From Arthrobacter rhizosphaerae (GTDB lineage: Bacteria; Actinomycetota; Actinomycetes; Actinomycetales; Micrococcaceae): a DNA stretch of 64,000 nucleotides. The stretch is from NCBI RefSeq assembly GCF_023062595.1, contig NZ_JALLAN010000017.1:30595-94594 (forward strand). Direction: 5' to 3'. The translations under genes were made by a program, and so were the position numbers. Of this stretch, positions 1 to 8,471 are shown piece after piece (position 1 is the stretch's first letter; each line of letters opens with the position of its first letter). The notes under the pieces were generated by a model. That model made no database searches, was not told the DNA's origin, and saw only the letters and a program-made list of their open reading frames with translations.

Positions 1-2
1 AT

Positions 3-560
3 GAGCTTGCCGGCCAGGGCATCCACATCGACACCCTGATTAACAACGCAGGCTTCGGCACGAGCGGTCCATTGGTCGAGGAGGACCCTGCGGTTATCGC
101 CTCGGAGATCTCCCTCAACGTGGCCTCTCTCGTTGACACCACGCGGGCGTTCCTCCCCGAGATGCTCGCCGAAGGGAAGGGGGCCCTGATCAACGTGGCC
201 AGCACTGCAGCTTTTCAGCCAGTGCCCGGCATGGCGGTCTACGGAGCAACCAAAGCCTTTGTCCTAAGCTTTACTGAAGCCTTGGCATATGAGACGAAGG
301 ATTCCGGCCTTCGTGTACTCGCGCTCTGCCCGGGGGCAACCCGCACCGAGTTTTTCGATGTGCTCGGTAGCCAGGCCGCAGCGGTGGGCCGGCTGCAGAG
401 CGCCAGCGCCGTCATCGACACTGCCCTGCGCGCTCTCGATCGCCGCAATACGCCGGTTAGCGTCGTCTCAGGCTTTGGAAATCGCATGCTTGCCGGACTG
501 GCCCAGCGCCTCCCGCGACACATCTCCCTCGCCATTGCCGGCAGAGCCGTGCAGGACTAG
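3..560 (+). CDS. SDR-family short-chain dehydrogenase, 5' truncated by window edge
   Basis: The reading frame is already open at base 3, so the Rossmann glycine motif and true start lie upstream. About 185 residues are visible. The structural NNAG motif is at visible residues 14-17, the catalytic Ser lies in NVAST, and the YxxxK pair lies in VYGATK. These define a classical SDR acting as an NAD(P)-dependent oxidoreductase. The C-terminal part resembles the DltE/YqjQ-like subgroup of short SDRs. Substrate cannot be read from sequence. PhzF follows 75 bp downstream on the same strand and may be co-transcribed. Confidence 0.9.
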   Translation, partial: ELAGQGIHIDTLINNAGFGTSGPLVEEDPAVIASEISLNVASLVDTTRAFLPEMLAEGKGALINVASTAAFQPVPGMAVYGATKAFVLSFTEALAYETKDSGLRVLALCPGATRTEFFDVLGSQAAAVGRLQSASAVIDTALRALDRRNTPVSVVSGFGNRMLAGLAQRLPRHISLAIAGRAVQD

Positions 561-635
561 TGCTACAGTCGCATTTCGCTTCGCTCTGCTGTTCTCCACC
601 CGCCCGTATGCTCATAACCCATCGAGGATGTACCA

Positions 636-1493
636 ATGAATGAGACTTCCGGTGTACTTCGCTATGCCGCCTTCGCCACGACCCGCGGCGGAGGAAATCC
701 GGCGGGACTGGTATTGGATGCAACCAGTCTCGATGATTCACAGATGCAGGTCATCGCGGCCGACGTCGGATATGCGGAAACGGTGTTTGTCACCGAGGCC
801 GGAGTTGACGGTGACTCGCGGCGAAACCGTGTGCGGTACTTCTCCCCGATTGCCGAGGTGCCGTTTTGCGGTCATGCCACAATTGCCCTGGCTGTCGCGC
901 TGTCGAGGGTACACGGTACGGGAACCTTTATGTTCGATACGCAGGTTGGGCCAGTCTCGATCGAATCTGCCGGCCAGGGAGCTGACCTCACGGCGTCCTT
1001 TACGAGCGTGGAGCCTCGCGTGGCCGAGTTCCCGACAGGTGTTCTGGATACTTTGCTCGGGTTGCTCGGCGTGGGCCGGGACGAACTGCACCCCGGCTAC
1101 CCCCCGATGGTTGCCTATGCCGGGAACTGGCATCCCATACTGGTCTTCGCTGACCGAAAGACCTATGACTCCTTCGACTTCGACCCGGAGCCCATGCGCA
1201 CGCTGATGGACGCCCAGGGTTGGGCCGGTACTGTCACCACGCTATGCGAGGTTGGAGCGGGCGAGTTTGACTCGCGCAATCTCTTCCCGGTGGGAGCCAT
1301 CACTGAAGATCCGGCGACAGGTTCGGCTGCCGCCGCTTTCGGTGGATACCTCCGACTGCTCTCGCTTGTGGAAGCACCCAGCGGGGTGGTGGTTCTCCAG
1401 GGGAGCCACGTCGGACGTCCGAGCAGACTCACCATTGATATTCCATCACTCGGCGGGATCATCGTGCGCGGAGGAGCCGTCGAGATCGCCTGA
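636..1493 (+). CDS. PhzF family isomerase
   Basis: This 285-residue protein has the PhzF/diaminopimelate-epimerase-like fold signature: an N-terminal FATTRGGGNPAG segment, a PFCGHATIA motif near residue 75 and an EDPATGSAA motif near residue 225. Length matches the family (about 260-300). Members isomerise small acids; the phenazine enzyme acts on trans-2,3-dihydro-3-hydroxyanthranilate, but no other phenazine gene is present, so a phenazine role is not supported. The ATG start has a GAGG element about 9 bases upstream. Cytosolic. Confidence 0.92.
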   Translation: MNETSGVLRYAAFATTRGGGNPAGLVLDATSLDDSQMQVIAADVGYAETVFVTEAGVDGDSRRNRVRYFSPIAEVPFCGHATIALAVALSRVHGTGTFMFDTQVGPVSIESAGQGADLTASFTSVEPRVAEFPTGVLDTLLGLLGVGRDELHPGYPPMVAYAGNWHPILVFADRKTYDSFDFDPEPMRTLMDAQGWAGTVTTLCEVGAGEFDSRNLFPVGAITEDPATGSAAAAFGGYLRLLSLVEAPSGVVVLQGSHVGRPSRLTIDIPSLGGIIVRGGAVEIA

Positions 1494-1558
1494 GCCGTAC
1501 GAGACCCTGTACTGGTCATCCCGGGAGTGGCTGGCACTGTTTCCCAGCGGCCCCCAGC

Positions 1559-1750
1559 CTTACGCAGACCTTCCCCTGCCAGCAGGTCGCCGAACTCATC
1601 CTGAGAGGGCATGCCACCCACCGCGTAGCCCACAGGCTTGAGATTTCGCCGTATACGGCCCAGGAGCACCTGCGCCACATTTTCGCCAAGGTGGGCGTCG
1701 CCAGCCGCGGGGAACTCGTGGCTGCCCTCATCTTGGAGCGAAGCGAGTAA
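1559..1750 (+). pseudogene. LuxR-type HTH C-terminal remnant
   Basis: Downstream of phzF an open frame without a start codon encodes about 63 residues that read as a LuxR/NarL DNA-binding domain. It contains VAELILRG, a recognition-helix region LEISPYTAQEHL, and the conserved end IFAKVGVASRGELVA. No sensor or receiver domain precedes it, and the frame runs back into the phzF 3' end. I read it as the tail of a lost regulator, not an expressed gene. Confidence 0.75.
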
Positions 1751-1964
1751 TGCGCCCCTTCACAGCATCAGGATATCGAGATCCTCGAAATGAGACTCAC
1801 CACTTGCGTCGGCATAGATCCTCATAAACGACACCATCGCAACTCCTCGGGTTGACGCGCTGAGGGCGGCTGCAAACTGATGCCTCTATTCTCTTCAGTC
1901 CGCTCGGTTGAAGCCAGCGCAGCTGCCAGCCAGTTGCCACCCTCCCGAACCAGGAGCATAATGG

Positions 1965-1990
1965 TTAGCGTAGCTAATTAGCACTGCTAA
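1965..1990. promoter_or_regulatory. Tandem palindromic operator for the MarR-MFS operon
   Basis: Two directly abutting 13-bp perfect palindromes of the form TTAGC-N3-GCTAA occupy 1965-1977 (spacer gta) and 1978-1990 (spacer act). They sit about 30 bases upstream of the marR start and just before its AAAGGAGG ribosome site at 2001-2008. MarR dimers normally bind such short palindromes in their own promoter, so autoregulation with two dimers side by side is a reasonable inference. Confidence 0.75.
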
Positions 1991-2020
1991 GCATTTCAAC
2001 AAAGGAGGAGCAGCCGCTCC

Positions 2021-2482
2021 ATGAGCATCACCGAAACGTCGAACCTGGGCCCAAGAGACAGCATCAAGCCGGACGTCCTGGCCATCGATCTTCGAACCGC
2101 AGTGATGCGCACTTCCCGCAGGCTCCGTGTCGAGGCAACCGGTGACGTCATCACTCCCGGCCAATACACGGTCCTTGCCCAACTCAACGCCAATGGCCCG
2201 CAAACCCTCCGCACACTGGCCGAACGCGAGCACGTGCAGGCACCCTCCATGACCCGGATCGTCAACGCCCTCACGGAGCAAGGCTTTGTCACCCGAACAG
2301 CCCACCCCAACGACGGCCGTCAGGTCCAGGTAGGAATCACCCTGGCCGGAAAGGCCGTCCTGGAAGAGGCCCGCGAACAGCGGACAGCCTGGCTGGCCCA
2401 ACGCGTCGCCGGGCTCAGCGACGACGACCGCAAGATCCTCAGCCGCGCCGCCCACATCATGCAGGAGATGGCCGGCAAATGA
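2021..2482 (+). CDS. MarR family transcriptional regulator
   Basis: A 153-residue winged-helix regulator of normal MarR length. The DNA-binding core includes LRTLAEREHVQAPSMTRIV and the wing with NDGRQVQV. The stop overlaps the start of the downstream exporter (ATGA), so the two are translationally coupled. By family analogy it represses its own operon until a ligand, often a drug or aromatic compound carried by the exporter, releases it. The operator is the double palindrome just upstream. Confidence 0.93.
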   Translation: MSITETSNLGPRDSIKPDVLAIDLRTAVMRTSRRLRVEATGDVITPGQYTVLAQLNANGPQTLRTLAEREHVQAPSMTRIVNALTEQGFVTRTAHPNDGRQVQVGITLAGKAVLEEAREQRTAWLAQRVAGLSDDDRKILSRAAHIMQEMAGK

Positions 2483-3738
2483 GCGCCATGTTCCGGGCCC
2501 TGGAAAATCCCAACTACCGCATCTGGGCCAGCGGGGCGCTGGTTTCCAACGTCGGCACCTGGATGCAGCGGGTGGCTCAGGACTGGCTGGTCCTGACCGT
2601 CCTCACCAACCACTCGGGCGTCGCCGTCGGCATCACCACAGGCCTTCAGTTCCTTCCCATGCTGCTGCTTGGACCGTACGGCGGCGTGCTGGCCGACAGG
2701 TACCGCAAGCGCACCATCCTGCTGTGGACCCAGCTGGCCATGGGCCTCTGCGGCCTGGCCATCGGACTCCTGGTGGTCACCGGCACGGCCGAACTCTGGC
2801 ACGCCTACCTCGCCGCCCTCTGCCTGGGACTTGCCAGCGCCATCGACGCACCGGCACGCCAATCCTTCGTCTCCGAACTCGTGGGGCAGGACAACATCGC
2901 CAACGCGGTTGCCCTGAACTCAGCTTCCTTCAACACCGCCAGGCTCACCGGTCCCGCCATCGCCGGCGTCCTGATCGCCTGGGTGGGCACCGGACCCGTG
3001 TTCCTCCTGAACGCGGCCAGCTTCGCCGCCGTCATCATCTCGCTGTTCCGGATCCGCACCTCGGAGCTGGCACCAGCCTCGCCCGCCGTCCGCGGCAAGC
3101 ATCAGGTTGCCGAGGGCATCGCCTACGTGCGCCGCCGCCCGGATCTGGTGCTGATTCTCGTTCTGGTGGGCCTCCTTGGTGCTTTCGGTATGAATTTCCC
3201 CATCACCAATGCACTCATGTCCACCACCGAGTTCGGAGTGGGAGCGGGCGAGTTCGGGCTTCTGGGCTCCATCATGGCCGTCGGCACGCTGGCCGGTGCG
3301 CTGTTCGCGGCCCGCAGGGCCGGACCACGGCTGCGGTTCCTGCTCGGCGGGGCACTGGGGCTCGGGTTCTTCACGCTGGTCGCCAGCGTGTCGCCGTCGT
3401 TCTGGCTCTACGCGGCAGTCCTGATCCCTGTGGGCCTGGCGTCCATCACCTTCCTGAACAGCTGCAACACCAGCATCCAGCTCTCGGTGGAGCCGCAGTT
3501 CCGGGGGCGCGTGCTGGCCCTGTACCTGGCCGTACTTCAGGGCGGAACTGCCCTGGGGGCTCCCCTGATGGGATGGATCGGCAGCGAATTCGGCGCGCGG
3601 TGGTCCGTGGCCGCAGGCGGCATCATCGTCCTGCTGGCCGGCCTGGCCGCCGTGATCGTGGTCAGCCGGAGGAACCGGCTGACCTTCCGGGATGCGCTCC
3701 GGGTCGCGTTCAACAGGAACAGGCAGCCCGCCGTTTAG
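2479..3738 (+). CDS. MFS transporter, probable drug/efflux exporter
   Basis: 419 residues with the hydrophobicity of a 12-helix major facilitator. The loop 2-3 signature is visible as GGVLADRYRKRTILL near residues 65-80, and an LDAPARQS-like segment (IDAPARQSFV) marks the EntS/MFS_3 branch. It probably exports a compound sensed by the upstream MarR protein. The last 13 codons and the following bases recur as a diverged fragment at 5772-5871, showing that a paralogue once lay nearby. Confidence 0.9.
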   Translation: MSAMFRALENPNYRIWASGALVSNVGTWMQRVAQDWLVLTVLTNHSGVAVGITTGLQFLPMLLLGPYGGVLADRYRKRTILLWTQLAMGLCGLAIGLLVVTGTAELWHAYLAALCLGLASAIDAPARQSFVSELVGQDNIANAVALNSASFNTARLTGPAIAGVLIAWVGTGPVFLLNAASFAAVIISLFRIRTSELAPASPAVRGKHQVAEGIAYVRRRPDLVLILVLVGLLGAFGMNFPITNALMSTTEFGVGAGEFGLLGSIMAVGTLAGALFAARRAGPRLRFLLGGALGLGFFTLVASVSPSFWLYAAVLIPVGLASITFLNSCNTSIQLSVEPQFRGRVLALYLAVLQGGTALGAPLMGWIGSEFGARWSVAAGGIIVLLAGLAAVIVVSRRNRLTFRDALRVAFNRNRQPAV

Positions 3739-3815
3739 GGATCGACGACGGCGGAACCGCCACTCCCCTGCGCCAGCCAGACCCGGCCATGTGGATGGTT
3801 CCGGTGGTGCAGGAT

Positions 3816-4580
3816 TCAGGCTTTCGCGAGCACGATCGGCTGATAGTAGCCGCTCACGTCAGGGATGAGCCATTCGAGTGCGGTGAACCCGGCCGATGTC
3901 AGCAGGCTTTCGAGTTTGGCGCGTAGCAGGGCCCGGTAGCGGGTGGTACCCGAGCGCGCCCGCCAGGATCCGGCCGCAATTTCGGTGAAGGTGAACAACT
4001 CGATGTCCACGTACTCCGCATCCGCCGACCACCGCCAAGACTGACCCGACCCATGTCGCTGCCCGACTTCACCGTGGACTGAGATCGGCACCCCGTCCGG
4101 TCGGGTGATTCTCAACGCGTCATAGTCGCGAAGAGAGACGAGCAACAGCCCGGCCGGTCGCAGGCACGCACGAACACTGCGCAATGCACTTTGCAGGTGA
4201 TCGTCGGTGAGCAGGTGCGGCAGTGCGTTATCGCACGAGATAACCACATCGAAGGTCCCTTCGACGTGGTCCCGAATTTCCCGCACGTCGCAGGCCCTGA
4301 AATCGACGTCGATTCCTCTCCCGGACGCCTCCACTCGGGCCCGGTCAACTGCCGCTTTGCTCACGTCGGTGGCTGTGACGCCGTATCCAAGCGTTGCCAG
4401 CGGCAGGGCCTGGGTTCCGATACCGCAGGTGCAGTCCAGCAGGCGCCCCTCGCTTATCCCGCGCCGGGCGAGGATGCCGGCGATGACCCGCCCATGCCAC
4501 TGGGCCGCTGACCACCAATCGCCGAAGAGCAGATGATACTCAGACGCCAGGGCATCGTAGAACTGTTCCGGGGTGGCCAT
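3816..4580 (-). CDS. Class I SAM-dependent methyltransferase
   Basis: 254 residues. Motif I (LLDCTCGIGTQALPLA) follows about 45 N-terminal residues, then the acidic SAM-ribose position in VTATDVS and a motif-IV-like VISCDNALPHLL. This is the Methyltransf_25/11 type. The methyl acceptor is not deducible. Its 3' end faces the MFS gene, and an SRPBCC gene lies upstream on the same strand at 4607-5055, 26 bp away. Confidence 0.88.
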   Translation of the reverse strand: MATPEQFYDALASEYHLLFGDWWSAAQWHGRVIAGILARRGISEGRLLDCTCGIGTQALPLATLGYGVTATDVSKAAVDRARVEASGRGIDVDFRACDVREIRDHVEGTFDVVISCDNALPHLLTDDHLQSALRSVRACLRPAGLLLVSLRDYDALRITRPDGVPISVHGEVGQRHGSGQSWRWSADAEYVDIELFTFTEIAAGSWRARSGTTRYRALLRAKLESLLTSAGFTALEWLIPDVSGYYQPIVLAKA

Positions 4581-4606
4581 AACGGCTAGCTGTCCGCAGG
4601 GTGTCG

Positions 4607-5055
4607 CTATGTGCGCGGGTGTTCTGCCAGGACCCGGCTCAACGTTTTGAGGTTGCGACGGAGAGACCGACCCAGCAGTCGGTTCACCAGCGGATCGGGC
4701 AGTCTGCCCAGGAGGCCACCCATCGCGCCGGTCTCAAGCCGCTCCGTGACGCGGGTGCCGCTGTTGACCGGTTCCAACGTGAACGACGCAGTAATGTCGC
4801 GATCTCCTTCGACTGAGCGGGAAACCATTCACCGAGGCGGCTCGAATTCCGTGTATTCGACGGTCCAATCGGACTGCTGGCCCATGAAGCGGGTGGTTCC
4901 CCAGCCTCGGGTTCCCAACCCTGGGGGTCCATCCCCAACCTGCCCGGACGCAGTGACGAATGCATCGTAGACCGACAGGTTCTCGAACTTCGCCAGGAAT
5001 TCGAAGACCTCCTGCGGCGGCCGGGCGATGACGACGCTTTCTTCCACTAGAGGCA
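4607..5055 (-). pseudogene. SRPBCC family protein with in-frame nonsense codon
   Basis: The START/polyketide-cyclase-like protein starts at 5055, seven bases after AAAGGAG. It runs for 74 codons (VVIARPPQEVFEFLAKF, GLGTRGWGTTRFMG), meets TGA at 4829-4831, then continues in the same frame for about 74 codons (SFTLEPVNSGTRVTER, LGRSLRRNLKTL) that supply the missing second half of the fold. One C-to-T change from CGA would explain the stop. The ATG straight after it could reinitiate, but each half alone lacks a complete helix-grip fold. Probably inactive. Confidence 0.75.
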
Positions 5056-5351
5056 TCGGGTGCTCCTTTGAGGCCACCTGGTTTTCCTCGCTCGATGAGG
5101 AGGGACTCGCATAGACGCACCCCTCCGGAATTCCTGGCTGCAATTCGAGGAGTTGGCGCCATAGGCGGTTGGGATGACAGATGCTCCCGCCATGGACACA
5201 AGGTACTACTTCCTTCTTGGAACGTCACTACTTTATGGCGCAGGGCCCGAGGTCAGAACGGCGGTTTCTCACCAACGACGCAACAGGATCGATTTGCTCG
5301 CTCTGCTAGCCTCGGCAAGGCTAAGAACGGATTTTTGGGGGAACAGACGAA

Positions 5352-5753
5352 GTGAAGAACAGCGTGCAAGAGACTTTCGGACTGGGAGTCAGTCAGCGCC
5401 TTACCGGCGCGCAAAAATGGTCAATCGCTCTGTCACTTATCGGGGCAGTAATTTGCATGCCGGCTGCAGCTTTCTTTGGATTCGCCCTCGGGCATTACCC
5501 TTCCCGGATGGAATGCGCGCCCGAGACGATGGGTTCGGGCTGCTATGAAGGGGACCTCCTATATGCCAGCATCATCTTCATCGTACTTTTTACCCCGTTC
5601 TTTGTAGCGTCCCTGAAAGTGGCCTTACTGCATCACAAAACGAGCCGACCGCTGGCCAACTGGTGGCCCCTCTCCGTGCTATCCGCGGTTACGCTAACAG
5701 TCATTGCGCTGTCCATCCTCTCTGCTACTGCAAATCCGAACGAATACTTCTAG
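5352..5753 (+). CDS. Hypothetical membrane protein, three predicted TM helices
   Basis: 133 residues from a GTG start; a weak GGGGG element lies about 10 bases upstream. Hydrophobic segments lie at about residues 24-47, 70-95 and 107-128, and two Cys residues sit in the first loop (MECAPETMGSGC), possibly a disulfide outside the membrane. I do not recognise the family. A diverged MFS 3'-end fragment follows 18 bp after its stop. Confidence 0.6.
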   Translation: MKNSVQETFGLGVSQRLTGAQKWSIALSLIGAVICMPAAAFFGFALGHYPSRMECAPETMGSGCYEGDLLYASIIFIVLFTPFFVASLKVALLHHKTSRPLANWWPLSVLSAVTLTVIALSILSATANPNEYF

Positions 5754-5771
5754 AAGCGGAAAAGCGATGCC

Positions 5772-5871
5772 ATCGTGGTCAGCCGGAGGAACCGGCTGAC
5801 CTTCCGGGATACCCTCCGGATCACGTTCAGCAGGAACAGCCAGCCCGCCGTTTAAGGAACGACGACGGCGG
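5772..5871 (+). pseudogene. MFS exporter 3'-end fragment (paralogue of 2479-3738)
   Basis: Bases 5772-5810 match 3655-3693 exactly (39 bases). Similarity continues with scattered changes through the TAA stop at 5853-5855 and into the GACGACGGCGG stretch after it. Translated, it gives an IVVSRRNRLTF-like tail ending in QPAV, as in the intact exporter. Nothing upstream of 5772 resembles the rest of the exporter. It is a remnant of a paralogous gene, not a recent copy. Confidence 0.85.
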
Positions 5872-5938
5872 CACCGGACCACCGCCGTCAAAGCAAATTG
5901 GAAAGCTCGAAAATTGGCTCCCATTTCGTCTTTTCCCA

Positions 5939-7807
5939 ATGCCAATTCATGCAGCATTATTAGCTATGTTGCGGCCCAAAGATTTGCTCTTGAAACTCCT
6001 AGAAAATTGCGGCGCATGTGGTCAGGTGCCGGGCTCCGGCCAAGCGCAGGACAAGCCACCGGACCATGTTGTGGTCTTTGTTCACGGCATGGGCAAAGCC
6101 CTCAAGGGCGGAACACTGCAGGAGTGGGCACAACCCTTGGCGCAGAGCCTCAGCGATTTCTCTTTGGATGATGTGCCCAACAGCGTATGTGCACCCTTGA
6201 TCATCGATAAAGCCAATGCTGTTGGCGACACCCCTGAAATGCGCGTTTGGGTCCTCCGGGAACATGAGAAAGGACAAGACCCTCTTTATACTTCCATCCT
6301 CATGACTGAAGCCTCCTGGGGCGCGGATTTTGCACCCGCCACGGCCACGGACACATATTGGTGGGGCTGGACGATGGCCTCACGAGTATTCGGCCGGTCA
6401 ATGTATCTTTTGTGGTGGAACCTTTATCCGGGACGCCTCTCCTCGAAGAACCCATTCTGGTTCTTAAAAAGGTTCCAGCAAATCATCCTGTGCACAGTGG
6501 CGGCCGTGGTCGGTTTTATTCTTCTCATTCCGGCACTCATCCTTTTGGGCGTACTGATATTGCTTGCGAATGTTCCAGGAATCGGACGTTTTGTCGGTGC
6601 TTTCGTCGCACTCTTCGCGGACTTTCTGGGCGACCCCCAGGTCTGGAAACGCCGTCCACTCCAGGCCGCGGCCATGCGGCAGCGGATCCGGCAAACTCTG
6701 GCGCCGTGGGACAACGAGAAAATTCCCGTCACACTCGTGGCCCACAGCCAAGGAGCCGCGGTCGCTGGGCAGGTTCTTTTCCAACACGGGAAGAACGGCC
6801 CGATTGCGACGGTCACAAACTTTGTGACCGTCGGCAGTGGGCTCAGCCTGCTCGGCTACGCCCAATGGGGCGGGTCGGGGACAGATCCGGTAGACGACTG
6901 GATAAAAAATACAAATATCCGCTGGATCAACATGTGGGGAAAATTCGACTTCGTTCCGGCCGGGCCGATCAGTACCGACCTCAACGGGACCACGCCAGTG
7001 TTTAAGAAGGTTTTCGATCGGGACAATCCGGAAGAAGCAGGACCCGGCCCTGAAGAGCATCCTGTCTACAACCGCGCTGCACTTATTTACGATCACATTG
7101 TCTACTCCCGAAACCGCATCGAGGTCATCGACCCCATTGCCCGGCTTATCCTGCCGGCCAAGGAGGCGCATGGTGATAACCCGCCGCCGCCCGAACACGC
7201 TGTGCCTATCGGCGACCAGGGTGACCGCAGACTGAAACCGCACCGTGTTTTGGTTAAAGGCCTTACCGCCGCGCGTGCACTGTCAATCGTTGCAGGGATA
7301 GGAATGGCTCCTGCAGTGATGTTCGAACTGAAATCGTTTGGCTGGGCGAGGACTCTTCTACAATGCAGCACCACCGAGGATGAACAAGGACCTTGGTGGT
7401 CCGTATGGCTCTGCTACGGCTCAAGTTTTAGCTGGGCTTCGGCCGGGGACTGGTTGGTTCTGGGCCTTGTCGCTGCCCTTATAGCGGCTCTCTACATCGC
7501 CATACTCAACGGTCCGGTCTGGCGCAGTTGCCACGGAATGGTGGAACGCCGACGGAAAGAAGCACCGAAGAGGCTTCACCGCAAACCCGGAGATCTTGCC
7601 CGCAACCGGCCAGGTGAAGAAGTAGGGAAACCTTGGCGCGGCGTGTATCTGTATATTGCCGCTGCCTGCGTTGCCACGCTGGCGCCGCTCTTTTTCGTAG
7701 CAGGAATAAGCGCAACGCTGGTGGGCGTCCTGACCGCCGTCGTCCTTTTTTCTGACAGTTTCCGGGGCATCGGAATCAGTCCGCTCGCCGCCCGGCGGTC
7801 TGCATAA
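5939..7807 (+). CDS. Membrane-anchored alpha/beta-hydrolase (lipase-like), unknown substrate
   Basis: About 622 residues from the first plausible ATG; a second ATG at 5966 is also possible and neither has a clear ribosome site. VVVFVHGMGKA near residue 45 is an oxyanion-hole type strand, and VAHSQGAA is a GxSxG-like nucleophile elbow (G replaced by A at the first position). A hydrophobic pair of helices (ILCTVAAVVGFILLIPALI) lies between them. The C-terminal third has four further hydrophobic segments. Base composition is less GC-rich than its neighbours. Family not recognised beyond the hydrolase fold; a role in lipid turnover would be a guess. Confidence 0.7.
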   Translation: MPIHAALLAMLRPKDLLLKLLENCGACGQVPGSGQAQDKPPDHVVVFVHGMGKALKGGTLQEWAQPLAQSLSDFSLDDVPNSVCAPLIIDKANAVGDTPEMRVWVLREHEKGQDPLYTSILMTEASWGADFAPATATDTYWWGWTMASRVFGRSMYLLWWNLYPGRLSSKNPFWFLKRFQQIILCTVAAVVGFILLIPALILLGVLILLANVPGIGRFVGAFVALFADFLGDPQVWKRRPLQAAAMRQRIRQTLAPWDNEKIPVTLVAHSQGAAVAGQVLFQHGKNGPIATVTNFVTVGSGLSLLGYAQWGGSGTDPVDDWIKNTNIRWINMWGKFDFVPAGPISTDLNGTTPVFKKVFDRDNPEEAGPGPEEHPVYNRAALIYDHIVYSRNRIEVIDPIARLILPAKEAHGDNPPPPEHAVPIGDQGDRRLKPHRVLVKGLTAARALSIVAGIGMAPAVMFELKSFGWARTLLQCSTTEDEQGPWWSVWLCYGSSFSWASAGDWLVLGLVAALIAALYIAILNGPVWRSCHGMVERRRKEAPKRLHRKPGDLARNRPGEEVGKPWRGVYLYIAAACVATLAPLFFVAGISATLVGVLTAVVLFSDSFRGIGISPLAARRSA

Positions 7808-7928
7808 CCAGTACTGATAGAGCAGGCGCTCGTCAGAGGGCTGGCAATGGCTTTCTCCCGGGCGCAAAATTTAAATCTGAAGGCTGGAGAGAAAGGAACC
7901 GTCGCAGTTCCCGTGGGAAGGGCGGGCA

Positions 7929-8471
7929 ATGGACAATTACGAGGGGTTCATCGAGCGCCTCGACTCTGCCACCGCCAATCTTGAGAGGCGGAGGGACCTG
8001 CTGGATAAGTCGCTCGACGTCGTGCAGGTGCTGTTCAAGCAGAACAACACCGGTCTTCAGCTGTGGAGCCAGCGGAGAGGGCGCGTCAGCCAGCTGCTGG
8101 ACAGGTACAGCGGGAAACCAGCCGGATACCGAGCCCTCAGCGAACTGAACGACGCCGCCGTCAGGATGGAGACCCTGTTCCGGAACCGGACGCGACGGAT
8201 CGATGAGTACATCGCCGATATCCGCGAACGCTCCAACGTCATTGATAAGTCGCTCGTCGACTTGGAGAAAAGCCGGGCGAAGCTCCACTCCTCCCGAGTC
8301 GTGTCGCAGGACCGGGAAAATCTCAACAGGGCCATAGCGGAGCTCTCCGGCACCCCTGACAGGGCCATTAGCGCCGTCCCGGACGCCGGCCTGCGGGATG
8401 CCCTTCAGGAAGCACGGGAGGCCATCATCCTGGCCGAGGCCCTACTGGAAGTAAAAGGAATCCAGCCATGA
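7929..8471 (+). CDS. Hypothetical coiled-coil protein
   Basis: 180 residues, charged and almost wholly helical, with heptad-like stretches near residues 5-35 and 80-125 (RIDEYIADIRERSNVIDKSL). No signal peptide or membrane segment. The stop overlaps the start of the next gene by four bases (ATGA), so the two products are made together and may interact. I do not recognise the family. Confidence 0.65.
   Translation: MDNYEGFIERLDSATANLERRRDLLDKSLDVVQVLFKQNNTGLQLWSQRRGRVSQLLDRYSGKPAGYRALSELNDAAVRMETLFRNRTRRIDEYIADIRERSNVIDKSLVDLEKSRAKLHSSRVVSQDRENLNRAIAELSGTPDRAISAVPDAGLRDALQEAREAIILAEALLEVKGIQP

Noticed and set aside
636..1493. Phenazine biosynthesis locus
   Set aside because: Only a PhzF-family gene is present; this family is broad and no other phz genes are nearby.
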